Shown: piece after piece, positions 43,363 to 53,300 of the stretch
Layout: every line of letters begins with the position of its first letter
How positions within the stretch are numbered: position 1 is the stretch's first letter
Source: Saprospiraceae bacterium
GTDB taxonomy: Bacteria; Bacteroidota; Bacteroidia; Chitinophagales; Saprospiraceae
Direction: 5' to 3'
Assembly (NCBI GenBank): GCA_029263015.1
Contig: JAJCYI010000242.1
Coordinates: 1-64,000 of the forward strand
Length of the DNA: 64,000 bases
Position numbers and translations under genes: made by a program
Notes under the pieces: generated by a model
What the model saw: only the letters and a program-made list of their open reading frames with translations
What the model was told of the DNA's origin: nothing
The model's database searches: none

Positions 43363-46300
43363 TCAAACCCCACCTCCGTCATTCCTCCAATTGAACACTA
43401 CCGGAATCACAGCCAAATTCAAAAAGGTAGAACTGATTAACCCTCCTAAAATGACAAGTGCCATCGGACTCTGAATTTCATTTCCAGCTTTGCCTCCTGC
43501 CAATGCCAGCGGAATCAATGCCAAACCAGTGGTCAAGGCGGTCATCAAAATTGGGTTGAGACGGTCGAGGGAGCCTTCAATAATGGTTTCACGGAGGTTG
43601 CGCCCTTCCTGTAGTAAAACTTGATATCGACTGACCAACAGAATACCATTTCGAGCTGCGATACCAAATAAACTGATGAAACCAATAGTGGACGCTATGG
43701 AGATGATGCCCGAGGTAAAATAAACAATGAACACCCCGCCAATCAAAGCCAACGGCAAATTCATCAATACAATACTCGCTAACCGAATATCATTGAATTC
43801 CATATATAGGAAAAGGAAGATCAAGAAGATGGCACCGATTGAGGTAATCAATAATAAACGGGTGGCCCGTTCTTCACTTTCAAATTGGCCGCCATATTCT
43901 ACCCTGTAGCCTTCTGGCAAAGTGATATTTTCATTAACTGCTGCTCGAATATCATTAACGACACTTCTCAAATCCCGCCCTGCGACATTGGCAGCAACGA
44001 CAATTTTGCGTTGTACATTTTCCCGGTTTACCGAATGTGGATTTCCAGTCACATCAACCTGTGCAACATAGTGCAAAGGGATTTTTTGACCATTGGGGGT
44101 ATCAAGCAAGGCATTCTCAATGGCTTTGGCAGCATCTCGGTTCTGCTCGTTGTAACGGACCACGAGGTCAAAACTACGTTGTCCTTCAAACACCTGCCCA
44201 ACCCGTTCTCCTGCAAATGCTACATCTATAAAGTCCATGAAGTCACCCAATTTGATACCATATTTGGCTAGCATAATCCGGTTGGGGAGAATCCGCAATT
44301 GTGGGACTTCAATCTGCTGCTCTACATTGAGGTCAACCAAACCTGGGATGGTCTCGATTTGCCTTTTTATTTTATTTCCAGTGGTAAAAAGTTGGTTCAA
44401 ATCCGTTCCGAATATTTTGATCGCAATGTTCGCCCTTGTGCCGGAAAGCATGTGATCGATGCGGTGGGCAATCGGCTGCCCTATCGTAATATTAGCACCG
44501 GGCACGACCGTCAATTTGGTTCTGGCTTCCTCCATAAATTCATCTTTACTTCGTTCGGTCAAAGTAAAAGGAACATCTATTTCAGAAGCATTTACACCCT
44601 GCGCGTGTTCATCCATTTCTGCCCTTCCAGTGCGCCGGGAAGTGATGCTCACTTCAGGCATTTCCAGCATAATTTTTTCCACTAACTGGCCTGTTTTATT
44701 GGACTCTTCCAGCGAAGTGCCCGGAGGTGTTACAACAGATATGACCAACGAGCCTTCATTGAAATCTGGTAGAAAACTCCGCCCCAACCCTGTGAGCAAA
44801 TAAATAGAAATTGCAAACAAAATAACCGCCGACAAAATGACCAGACGGGGCATTTTCAAAACCAACCCTAATATTTTTCGATAGCCAGATGCAGCTTTCC
44901 GCTCTACCCAACTCCCTTTTGCCTGCCGTTGCAAACGTTGTTCATTTGTCAATAAATAACTGCCTAAAACAGGAGTCAAAGTAACCGCCACAAACAGGGA
45001 GGTAAAAATGGCCACGATGAACGAAACCCCCAACGGTTGCAACAACCGACCTTCCATTCCACTAAGAAAAAAGAGAGGCACAAAAGCAGTTATGATGATG
45101 AGCGTTGCGATAAGGATGGAGTTCCTAATTTCGCTTGATGCCTCAAAAATAATCTGTAAAACAGACGGTCGTTCTCCGACTGGTTTCAGCAAATTTTCCC
45201 GTAACCGTTTAAAGATGTTCTCAACATCAATAATGGCATCGTCCACCAATGCGCCAATGGCAATGGCCATTCCTCCCAGGCTCATCGTATTGATGGTAAA
45301 CCCAAACAGTTTCAGCACTATAATGGTCACCAATAAAGAAACAGGAATTGCGATGAGGGAAATTGCCGTTGTCCGCCAGTTGAGTAAAAAGAGGAAAAGG
45401 ATGATACTGACAAATAGAGCACCTTCCAGAAGGGTCTTTTGCAGGTTATTTATAGCTGCCTGAATAAAGTTTGACTGCCGAAAAATATGGGTATTGATTT
45501 CTACGCCAGCGGGCAACTGTTTTTGCACAGCAGCCATCGTTTCATCAATGCGATGAGTCAACTTTAGCGTGTTGGCATTTGGTTGTTTCATCAAGGTGAG
45601 GATGACCGATGATTTCCCCGATACCGCAGCGTCTCCAATTTTTGGGGCAGCACGGATTCGGACTTCCGCCACATCTTCAATTTTGATGGGCTTTGTCCCT
45701 AGCATTTTGACCAGGGCCTGTCCTATTTTTTCCACCGAATTGGTTCTCCCTTCTGCTTGTACGATGTATTGATTGCCGTATTCATTGATAAACCCACCCG
45801 AAGCATTTTGGGTAGATGCTGCCGCTGCCTGTTCCAATTCCGTCAAAGAAACACCAAAGTATTTCATCTTTTCAGGAGAAGCGGCAACTTCATATTGTTT
45901 ATAACCACCGCCAATAGCAATGACCTGAGCCACCCCGTTGATTGCCAATAATTGTGGACGAATGTCCCAATCGGCAATCGTCCTTAATTCCATTGGGGAG
46001 AGGCTGTCGGAAGTTAAACTGAGCAACATGATTTCCCCCATTATGGAAGAAATGGGAGCAAGCATTGGGCTTTCGACTCCTCCAGGCAGCTTGCTTTCGA
46101 CCATCGCCAGTTTTTCGGTCACAATCTGCCGAGCTTTGTAAATATCCGTCCCCCACTCAAACTCTGCCCAAACAATGGAAATACCCATTGCAGAGGAAGA
46201 ACGAATCCGTCGGATATTGGGTGCGCCATTCAGCGTTGATTCAAGTTGAAAACTGACCAGTTTTTCTACTTCCTCAGTCGCCATGCCGTGTGCTTCGGTC

Positions 46301-46449
46301 AGAACGGTAACGGTGGGAGCAGTCAGGTCAGGGAAAACATCTACATCCATTTCGGAGGCGATGTACCCGCCAGTTATCATAATCAAGGCGAAAAACATCA
46401 AGACAACCAGTCGGTTATGCAAAGAAAATTTTATGATTTGATTTAACAT
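43363..46449 (-). CDS. heavy-metal-type RND efflux transporter (CusA/CzcA family)
   Basis: 1028 residues with RND topology: TM1 at 12-32, a large periplasmic loop, TM2-6, a second loop, TM7-12. The HME signature A-H-G-M-A-T-E-E-V-E and the loop G-G-Y-K-Q-Y-E-V match the family. The TM4 motif reads G-M-A-I-A-I-G-A-L-V-D-D-A-I-I-D-V-E-N. It lacks the first Asp of the CzcA pattern (D-F-G-x2-V-D-G-A-x4-E) and has an extra acidic pair, so neither Zn/Co/Ni nor Cu/Ag specificity can be assigned. It is downstream of the adaptor gene with no outer-membrane channel gene nearby. Confidence 0.9.
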   Translation of the reverse strand: MLNQIIKFSLHNRLVVLMFFALIMITGGYIASEMDVDVFPDLTAPTVTVLTEAHGMATEEVEKLVSFQLESTLNGAPNIRRIRSSSAMGISIVWAEFEWGTDIYKARQIVTEKLAMVESKLPGGVESPMLAPISSIMGEIMLLSLTSDSLSPMELRTIADWDIRPQLLAINGVAQVIAIGGGYKQYEVAASPEKMKYFGVSLTELEQAAAASTQNASGGFINEYGNQYIVQAEGRTNSVEKIGQALVKMLGTKPIKIEDVAEVRIRAAPKIGDAAVSGKSSVILTLMKQPNANTLKLTHRIDETMAAVQKQLPAGVEINTHIFRQSNFIQAAINNLQKTLLEGALFVSIILFLFLLNWRTTAISLIAIPVSLLVTIIVLKLFGFTINTMSLGGMAIAIGALVDDAIIDVENIFKRLRENLLKPVGERPSVLQIIFEASSEIRNSILIATLIIITAFVPLFFLSGMEGRLLQPLGVSFIVAIFTSLFVAVTLTPVLGSYLLTNEQRLQRQAKGSWVERKAASGYRKILGLVLKMPRLVILSAVILFAISIYLLTGLGRSFLPDFNEGSLVISVVTPPGTSLEESNKTGQLVEKIMLEMPEVSITSRRTGRAEMDEHAQGVNASEIDVPFTLTERSKDEFMEEARTKLTVVPGANITIGQPIAHRIDHMLSGTRANIAIKIFGTDLNQLFTTGNKIKRQIETIPGLVDLNVEQQIEVPQLRILPNRIMLAKYGIKLGDFMDFIDVAFAGERVGQVFEGQRSFDLVVRYNEQNRDAAKAIENALLDTPNGQKIPLHYVAQVDVTGNPHSVNRENVQRKIVVAANVAGRDLRSVVNDIRAAVNENITLPEGYRVEYGGQFESEERATRLLLITSIGAIFLIFLFLYMEFNDIRLASIVLMNLPLALIGGVFIVYFTSGIISIASTIGFISLFGIAARNGILLVSRYQVLLQEGRNLRETIIEGSLDRLNPILMTALTTGLALIPLALAGGKAGNEIQSPMALVILGGLISSTFLNLAVIPVVFNWRNDGGGV

Positions 46450-46460
46450 TTCTATTCTTG

Positions 46461-46545
46461 GAAATTAGAAATTAGAAATTAGAAATTTGGATACACAGAA
46501 AATCCAGTACTTGTGAAATTTCTTAATATCCAATTTCCAATTCAC
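46461..46545. repeat. heptamer array (GAAATTA) with downstream complement
   Basis: GAAATTAGAAATTAGAAATT (three to four units), then AATTTCTTAATATCCAATTTCCAATT, which is partly complementary. It spans the RND-adaptor gap. Confidence 0.65.
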
Positions 46546-46547
46546 TC

Positions 46548-48080
46548 TCAATGCGAATGTCCATGTGCTGGAATGGTGGAAGACATCGCAGCCATTTTGA
46601 TTTGGTAAGCCCCTGTTGTGACCAACCATTCCCCTTCTTCGATACCGGAAAGGACTTGCACCTGTTTGCCATCGTCGATGCCCAGCTGGATTTGCCTTCT
46701 TTCAAAAGATTCTCCCCCTGTTTGCACATAGACATAAAACTGCCCATAGTCCTGCATCAAAGCAGATTTAGGAATGACCAAAACATTTTGAACTGGGCGG
46801 GTAAGTAAATACAATTCCACGTAAGAACCAGCCAAAAGGTCGCCCCGGTTGTCCACTTCGAAAAGTACAGGAATGTGGTGTTCATTTTCCCCGGTCAGTT
46901 TGCCATAAGAAATCAATTTGCCATTGAAATCTTCTATTCGGGAAACTTCTGATTGCCAAGGTGTTTTGAAATGAGCAGATCGGACGTTTTTCAACTGGGA
47001 AAAATAACGTTGAGAAACTTCCCCTTGAATGAGCAATTTACGGTTACGGGTCAAGGTCACCAATGCTTCTCCTTCTTCCACAAACTCTCCGTCACTCACT
47101 GGAAGTTTTTTGATGATACCGGAGAAGGGAGCAGTGTAAACAGTACCTCCCGATTTAAAATTGTCAGCTAGGGTCTGGAATGCTGCGTCCGCAATGTCCA
47201 ATTCCATTTGCCTTTCTTCAAACACCTTTCGAGCAATGGCGTTTTGTTCAAGCAGCAGTTTCGAGCGTTCAAAATCCGCTTTTGCCTTTCCCAGCCGAGC
47301 TTGCGCAATGCGGTATTTTTCTTCTAAATTTTCTTCCGTCAATCCCTTGCTGCTAACGGTGAAAAGCACTTCGCCAGACTGGATTTCCCGTCCTTCCATC
47401 AGGTTTTTACTTTTGAAAAAAACAAGGCCGCTCGTATTGGTAGAAAGCATGGTCTCGTCTCCTTTTACCGGCAGAATTTCACCCGAAGCATGGATGACTT
47501 TGTGAATACTTTTGCGTTCTACCTGCTCAATCGCAAAGTCAATTTTCCATGCCTGTTCCTTGAGAAAAGAAATTTCATCACCTTCCGGTTGGGGAGGATT
47601 AGCAGCTATGGCAGCTTCTTCATTAGGGTAAACGGTTATATCGGAAATTGTTATGGTATCCGAAAATAGAAGTGTTGTAAGCAGAAAGTCCAAGTGGTAA
47701 GTCCCCTCTTTTTGCGGCGCAATGGCAGGGCGAAAAATGCCCGGAGACGAAGGGGCAGGTACACTATTTTGCTCTACATTTTGAGTCCCCTTTCGCAAAC
47801 GAACCATCACATTGCCTTCTTCGATAGCTCTAAATTTCACCATCTCTGAAAAGTGTGCTGCAAAGCGGCTTTCCTTTCCAACAACCAATGGCAGAAACTC
47901 AACAAATAATTCAGACTTTTTAGTCCAAATGGTAAAGGAAAGTGGTTCTAATTTTGTCGGAGCATGTACATGCGGGTCATCACCATGTGTATGCGTACCT
48001 TCCCCATGCACATGGGCGCAACTGCTTATTAATACAAGCATCCCTGCCATCAACATGGCAGATAAAAATATATGTTTCAT
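46548..48080 (-). CDS. RND periplasmic adaptor (HlyD/CzcB type), His-rich lipoprotein
   Basis: 510 residues. Lipobox L-I-S-S-C (Cys21) anchors it. The mature N-terminus is His-rich (A-H-V-H-G-E-G-T-H-T-H-G-D-D-P-H-V-H) and the C-terminus ends P-A-H-G-H-S-H. The central adaptor fold has a coiled-coil hairpin (about 245-300), a lipoyl half-motif F-S-G-I-I-K-K-L-P-V-S-D-G and beta-barrel segments. An N-terminal region of about 150 residues is additional to typical CzcB proteins. The adaptor bridges the RND pump to an outer-membrane channel and may bind metal through its His tracts. Confidence 0.87.
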   Translation of the reverse strand: MKHIFLSAMLMAGMLVLISSCAHVHGEGTHTHGDDPHVHAPTKLEPLSFTIWTKKSELFVEFLPLVVGKESRFAAHFSEMVKFRAIEEGNVMVRLRKGTQNVEQNSVPAPSSPGIFRPAIAPQKEGTYHLDFLLTTLLFSDTITISDITVYPNEEAAIAANPPQPEGDEISFLKEQAWKIDFAIEQVERKSIHKVIHASGEILPVKGDETMLSTNTSGLVFFKSKNLMEGREIQSGEVLFTVSSKGLTEENLEEKYRIAQARLGKAKADFERSKLLLEQNAIARKVFEERQMELDIADAAFQTLADNFKSGGTVYTAPFSGIIKKLPVSDGEFVEEGEALVTLTRNRKLLIQGEVSQRYFSQLKNVRSAHFKTPWQSEVSRIEDFNGKLISYGKLTGENEHHIPVLFEVDNRGDLLAGSYVELYLLTRPVQNVLVIPKSALMQDYGQFYVYVQTGGESFERRQIQLGIDDGKQVQVLSGIEEGEWLVTTGAYQIKMAAMSSTIPAHGHSH

Positions 48081-48152
48081 GCTGTCTTATTCTTTTAGCT
48101 TAAAGATTAAAATGATTAATCAGGACAATGGAAGTCCTTTTATGGTAAGATT

Positions 48153-48593
48153 TTAGACTGCGGCGGGAGGCCCTCTTTGCGGAGTTTTGGTTTGTTTTAA
48201 TCTTCGTAAAACTGATAGATGAAAGGGTGGATCAGGTAAGGATTCGACATCTAGGCTAAAAACGACCAGGTTATTCTGTGAAAAATAAAAATCAATTGAT
48301 TGACTGTGGCTAATATTTTTTGTGGTAGATTTCTTTTGAGAAAAAGTCAAATACTCATCTCCAAGATTATTCGAGTAATCAATGTTCTTAAACAAATGTC
48401 CCAAAAAATGAAAAACCCCTACATGAAAATGATGCTCATGATGCACGGTTTTATAATCCTCGTGTTGATGGGATGCTGGGATAGAAGACCCCGCAGTTTC
48501 TGAAGAATAAGATTGTGAGGCGCTATGATGCACGACTACCAAGAGGTAGGTGGCTAACAAGAAATGACTGAGTATTTTTTTTCTTAGCTGCAC
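48153..48593 (-). CDS. small His-rich secreted protein of the metal efflux operon
   Basis: 146 residues from a GTG at 48593, with an N-terminal hydrophobic segment (S-H-F-L-L-A-T-Y-L-L-V-V-V). The middle is His-rich: A-S-H-Q-H-E-D-Y-K-T-V-H-H-E-H-H-F-H-V-G-V. No domain recognised. It lies 72 bp upstream of the adaptor gene on the same strand; similar small His-rich proteins precede czc-type operons in Bacteroidota, consistent with a periplasmic metal-binding role. The 5' leader carries an AGACCTGTCAGG palindrome 21 bp away. Confidence 0.68.
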   Translation of the reverse strand: MQLRKKILSHFLLATYLLVVVHHSASQSYSSETAGSSIPASHQHEDYKTVHHEHHFHVGVFHFLGHLFKNIDYSNNLGDEYLTFSQKKSTTKNISHSQSIDFYFSQNNLVVFSLDVESLPDPPFHLSVLRRLKQTKTPQRGPPAAV

Positions 48594-48614
48594 GGTGCAA
48601 ATATAATGTTTTTC

Positions 48615-48702
48615 AGACCTGTCAGGTTGTTTTATTTATATATGAAGGGGGACGGATAAACCCATCCCCCTTCATATATAAATAAAACAACCTGACAGGT
48701 CT
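48615..48702. repeat. AGACCTGTCAGG-family palindrome, copy 4
   Basis: 38-bp arms, opening AGACCTGTCAGGTTGTTTTA, with a 12-nt loop. The inner arm (ATATGAAGGGGGA) differs from copies 1 and 3 yet is matched perfectly on the other side. It is 21 bp upstream of the His-rich gene and 10 bp past the YCF48-like gene's stop. Confidence 0.87.
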
Positions 48703-48712
48703 CTGGCGGCAG

Positions 48713-49918
48713 CTATTTGACCACTAGGAAACGCTCTGTCTTCATGCTACTTTCTGTTTGAATTTTCAGATAATAAACTCCGGTCAACAATTGACTGGTA
48801 TCAAAATCAAAATGATGCTCTCCATTGGGCAGTTCCGTTTCTAATCTGTCCATGCCCACGGATTTCCCATGCGCATCGAAGAAAGAAATTGCAACCGACG
48901 TTCTATTTTCCAATTCTAATGAAACATTGAGCCAGCCTTTTGCAGGATTTGGAGAAAGGGTCGTTTGAATGGTGGAAGGCACATTTTCGTGTGTAGCGGT
49001 AGCAGCTGGCGTGAATTGCAAAAGCGTGCCCGCATGACCAACAATCCAGCCTTGGTCTTCATTGGCAAAATAAACACACTTTAGGTTATTGTCCATGTCG
49101 AGGTTTGCTGACTCCCAATTTACACCGCCATTCATGGTATGAAGAACTGCTCCGTTAGTCCCAACTGCCCAACCCTTGAGGGCAGAGATAAAATATACGG
49201 AAGCCAATGACTCAGCAGTACCGCTGTTTTGGCTTACCCAATTTTCACCACCATTATTGCTATGAAGGATTGTCCCATTGCTTCCAACGACCCAACCATG
49301 ATTCTGATCAATAAAAAATAAATCATTCAGTGGGTTGATCACAAAACTGACCTGTTTCTCCCAAACATCACCACCATCTTCAGTATGGAGGATCATGCCA
49401 CCAGAACCTACCGCCCAGCCGAGTTGATTGTTCGTAAAAAAGACAGACTGGAATGTTTCAATAGAGACTCCAGAACCACCACCCCAATGATATCCTCCAT
49501 CCGAAGTACTCAAAATGCCATTGACACCTGTTATCCATCCATGGAGGTTGTCGGAAAAAAAGACAGATGTGATACTTCCAGATTCGGTGCTGGCCTGCTG
49601 AACCCAGTCGGCGCCACCATTCGAGGTATGTAAAATGATGCCACCATGGCCGACGGCCCAGCCATTCAAAGCGTCGGAAAACCATACGGCATGGAGGAAA
49701 TTATCTACATTGCTGTTTTGTGCAGACCAGGTTTCCCCATTGTCCGATGTATGGAGGATCAATCCTTCTTCACCAACGATCCAGCCATCGTTTTCAGTTG
49801 GGAAATGAAGTGCCGAATAGGATTGACCTTCATTGGAAACAATATTCCAGCCTTGGCCATTGATATAAAATGATAAGAGGCAAAAAATAGCAACGATTGT
49901 GGTGATCTTACTTTTCAT
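48713..49918 (-). CDS. YCF48-like repeat protein with type IX sorting domain
   Basis: 401 residues. A signal peptide (I-V-A-I-F-C-L-L-S-F-Y-I-N-G-Q) leads into about seven propeller repeats of the YCF48/HCF136 kind, each with G-W-I-V-G or G-W-A-V-G, I-L-H-T-S-D-N-G-G and an S-V-F-F segment. The last 75 residues are a type IX (Por) C-terminal sorting domain: L-S-P-N-P-A-K-G-W-L-N-V, then G-V-Y-Y-L-K-I, ending F-L-V-V-K. The protein should be exported across the outer membrane by the type IX system. Function otherwise unknown. Confidence 0.87.
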   Translation of the reverse strand: MKSKITTIVAIFCLLSFYINGQGWNIVSNEGQSYSALHFPTENDGWIVGEEGLILHTSDNGETWSAQNSNVDNFLHAVWFSDALNGWAVGHGGIILHTSNGGADWVQQASTESGSITSVFFSDNLHGWITGVNGILSTSDGGYHWGGGSGVSIETFQSVFFTNNQLGWAVGSGGMILHTEDGGDVWEKQVSFVINPLNDLFFIDQNHGWVVGSNGTILHSNNGGENWVSQNSGTAESLASVYFISALKGWAVGTNGAVLHTMNGGVNWESANLDMDNNLKCVYFANEDQGWIVGHAGTLLQFTPAATATHENVPSTIQTTLSPNPAKGWLNVSLELENRTSVAISFFDAHGKSVGMDRLETELPNGEHHFDFDTSQLLTGVYYLKIQTESSMKTERFLVVK

Positions 49919-50225
49919 AATTAATAGATTTTAGATTGATGAGGGCCAAAGCAATACCTGCCTTTGCACTATCGCAATGGAATATTAAACATACCAGCAG
50001 CGGCTTGATATGTAGAAGCCACCTACGATCAAAATTGTATTTTCAGTGGCCAGCCTTGATAAAAAAGATTAGTCCTGAATCAGAAGAGTAGTTTGAAAAT
50101 TGACGGGTAGTTACGAAAATGGGTTACAGCGCTTCGGCAATTGCACATTTAAAATAAACAGACTCCTGGAGATAATAATGGTTGCAAATTCAATTCTTAT
50201 TTCGTCCATTGAATCATGCTGTTTG

Positions 50226-50245
50226 TCCCAAAATGCATTTTGGGA
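50226..50245. repeat. 20-bp perfect palindrome
   Basis: TCCCAAAATGCATTTTGGGA, perfect and without a loop, in the upstream region of the YCF48-like gene and near the end of the convergently placed large gene. Confidence 0.6.
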
Positions 50246-50256
50246 TTTGGAAGAAA

Positions 50257-50282
50257 CGTAACCAGAAGTTGTACTTCTGGTT
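50257..50282. repeat. AACCAGAAGT palindrome, copy 1
   Basis: Arms AACCAGAAGT / ACTTCTGGTT with a TGT loop, preceded by CG. The first 24 bases recur exactly at 60877-60900. Confidence 0.7.
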
Positions 50283-50316
50283 TTCGCTCATGTGGGGGAC
50301 ACAAAGAGCACACATT

Positions 50317-53300
50317 TCACACCACCACCCACTTTAAAACCAACACTCCGCCATTCCCGTTTTCCAATACGACCCAATACATACCGGGCGCTAACTCCTG
50401 TGGCAATATTAACCGGGACTGTCCATTTACTGGAATTATTTCTTTGGCAAATAGGATTCGGCCAATAGGATCAATCACATGCACAGTAAGGGGTTGTTGG
50501 AATAAAACATCGACCCAGAGTTGCGCCCCATCATACCCCGACGGGTTTGGTACAATGACTGCCCGCAACGGCAAACCCTGCTCTTCGACTATGGCATCCA
50601 GCAAATCCACCGTGAAGTTGAACTCGTTCTGGCAACTGTCTGCATCGGTAATTATCAGTGAATAGTCTCCGGGGAGCACATTTTCCAAAGATTGTGAAGT
50701 ATCACCATTGCTCCAAAGGAAATTGTAATCTGGTTGCCCACCGAAAACCATGATGACCTTTACCCCGCCGTCAGCATTGGCAGAACCAGAGGCATGAATG
50801 GTATCGAAAAGTATTTGTATTTCCGTAGAAATGGAGATCTCTGCCAAAGCTGTTTCCTGACAACCATTTGCATCGGCCACCGTGACAGCATAATTTCCTG
50901 ATGGCAAACCCATAAGCAAGCTATCAGTTTGGCCATTGTTCCAAATAAATGAAAAGGGCAAAGTCCCGCCAGTAGCAACAGCAGTAGCTATTCCGTTTTC
51001 TGCACCAAAGCAGATTGTATCCGTCGCTTCTACAAATAGCCCAACCTCCTGAGGAGAAACAATGTTAACGCTCGAAGCATCTGAACACCCATAAAGCTCA
51101 TCGGTAATGGTGACACCATACCAGCCGGGCGAAAGTTGGTCAATGGTCGGGGTGTCCATGCCATTGCTCCATAAATATCCAAAAGTGCCAGATCCCCCAT
51201 TTGTTCCAATAGTTGCCATTCCGTTTGACTGTCCAAAACACAATACGTCAGTACCATTGGCACTTGCCATTAGTGAGTCGGAAGCCACCATCGAAAACTG
51301 CAGTTCATCAGTACAACCAAGTGCATCGGTAACGGTAATGCTGTAATTACCACTACCAAGGCCAGTAACCAGGCTGTCCGTTTGGCCACCCTGCCAGTGC
51401 CACATAAAAGGTGATGTACCGTTCAGCGGTATAATTTCTGCGACCCCGTCGTTGCTGCCTTGGCAATGATAGGGTGTGGCCGAAAGGGAGAGTAGCAAGT
51501 GGCCCGTTGAACCCACCACCAAAGAATCCGTGTAAGTGCAGCCGTTTGCATCTGTGACAGTAACGACGTAAGTCTCAGGTGGTAGCCCCGTGAGCAAATT
51601 GTCCGATGAACCGTTGCTCCAATTGTATGCAAATGGAGCAGTACCTCCCGTGGGCATTATGTTGACCATGCCCCCGACTATATTGGTACAATCATATTGT
51701 TGGATAATAGATGTTGCAGTGACAGCGGGCTTTTCCAGAATGGTCAATTGTGCTTCCACTGACTGGCCGAGGGCATCTGTAACGGTAAACGAATAGTCCC
51801 CTGCTGCAAGTCCGCTTGTATCAGCCCCATTGTTTGTTCCATCTGACCATGCGTAGCTGTATGGCTCGCACCCGTGTGATAACTGGAACTGAACCGCACC
51901 GCCCACCCCACCGCAGGACGGCAAGGCAACAACTGCCGAATCCAGTGAAAAGGTCGGTGTTTCAAAAGCTCCCATATCCACTGTGCCGCCAAGTACGCGA
52001 GGGTTTCCCGCGAGGTCGGTGGAAAGGCCAAGACTGTTCACGATGGCATTGTCCCCTGCGTTGATGGCGGGGGAACAGGGCAAGAGGGTGAAGTCATTGT
52101 TATTGGGGTTTTGAAACAGGGGATCTGCACTAAATAAAATACCCAGGTCACAATCCACCAAATCATCTGAAATATAGGAGCAGTTGGAGAGGTCAAATAA
52201 ACTATGGCTGATCGTAGCCTCACAGTCTACCAAGCTGAAAAGGTCCAAGTCTGAATTCAGGAAATTGGCTCGGAATATGGAATTTGCAATATTTAATGTG
52301 CCGCCCAGGCCAAAGCCATCAGCGGAGATAAGCCCCTCATAAAGTTGCCCTGAGAGCTTTCGGTTTTCATAAAATGTGCAATTGGAAATCAATGCGTCTA
52401 TTGGGTAACCGGATCCAAATAATGTGATTAATGTCCCAGAATTATTGTTAAAAATACTGTTGTACGTTATTAAATACCCCCCTGTTAGCAACAGGCAACC
52501 AACATCATTTTCATTTTCAGAAAACACAGAATTATTTATTTCGACCAATGGCCTTCCAAATAATACGGATAAAAGGCCTACAGAGTTATCGTTATTTTTA
52601 AAAATACATGAATCAACATGGATCTCTCCCTTGTCAGAAAATCCAACATATTCAATAACAGATGCACCATCATTATTTTCAAATGTACATTTTATTAAAT
52701 GCAGAACTTTATACTCATCCCCATTTAGTTCATTTACATTAATACCACTTCCCGCTGCACCAGAATTCCCTTCAATAAAATTGCAATTTTCAATGTAAAT
52801 ATCATTATTACCATGTTTTAAATCAAAACTGACCCCTACTCCGTATCCAGAGTCATTATCAAAAAATAATGAATTTAATATTCTCCAATCAGCTGTAAAA
52901 CTTCCTCCTATTATTGATATACCTCCACCATAGCTTGAACGATTTTTTAAAAAAATACAATTATCGAAATAGGGGCTTACATTCCCGTTTTCAGATCCGT
53001 TTACAAATACTCCACCACCAGCGTTAAAAGCGTAATTACCTAAGAATGAACAATTTAAGATTTTAGGATTAACTTCATTAACAGCACCCATGGCTTGAAC
53101 ATAAATTCCCCCACCTGATTTTTTTCTATCTAATATTGGGGCCTGACCCAATACATTAATGGTCCTTCCTTTAACAATTGACAACCCATCCAACACCGTC
53201 GTGGAATCCACATATTCCATGTAAACTACAGTATGAGAATTGTCCAAACTATCTCCCACCACACCGATATCCCCGCTCAAGATGGTTTCATTCGTTTGCC

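Larger units (their letters stand above)
49919..50316. other. intergenic region with two short palindromes
   Basis: Upstream of the YCF48-like gene. It contains the palindromes at 50226-50245 and 50257-50282. The rest shows no gene or recognised motif. Confidence 0.5.
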
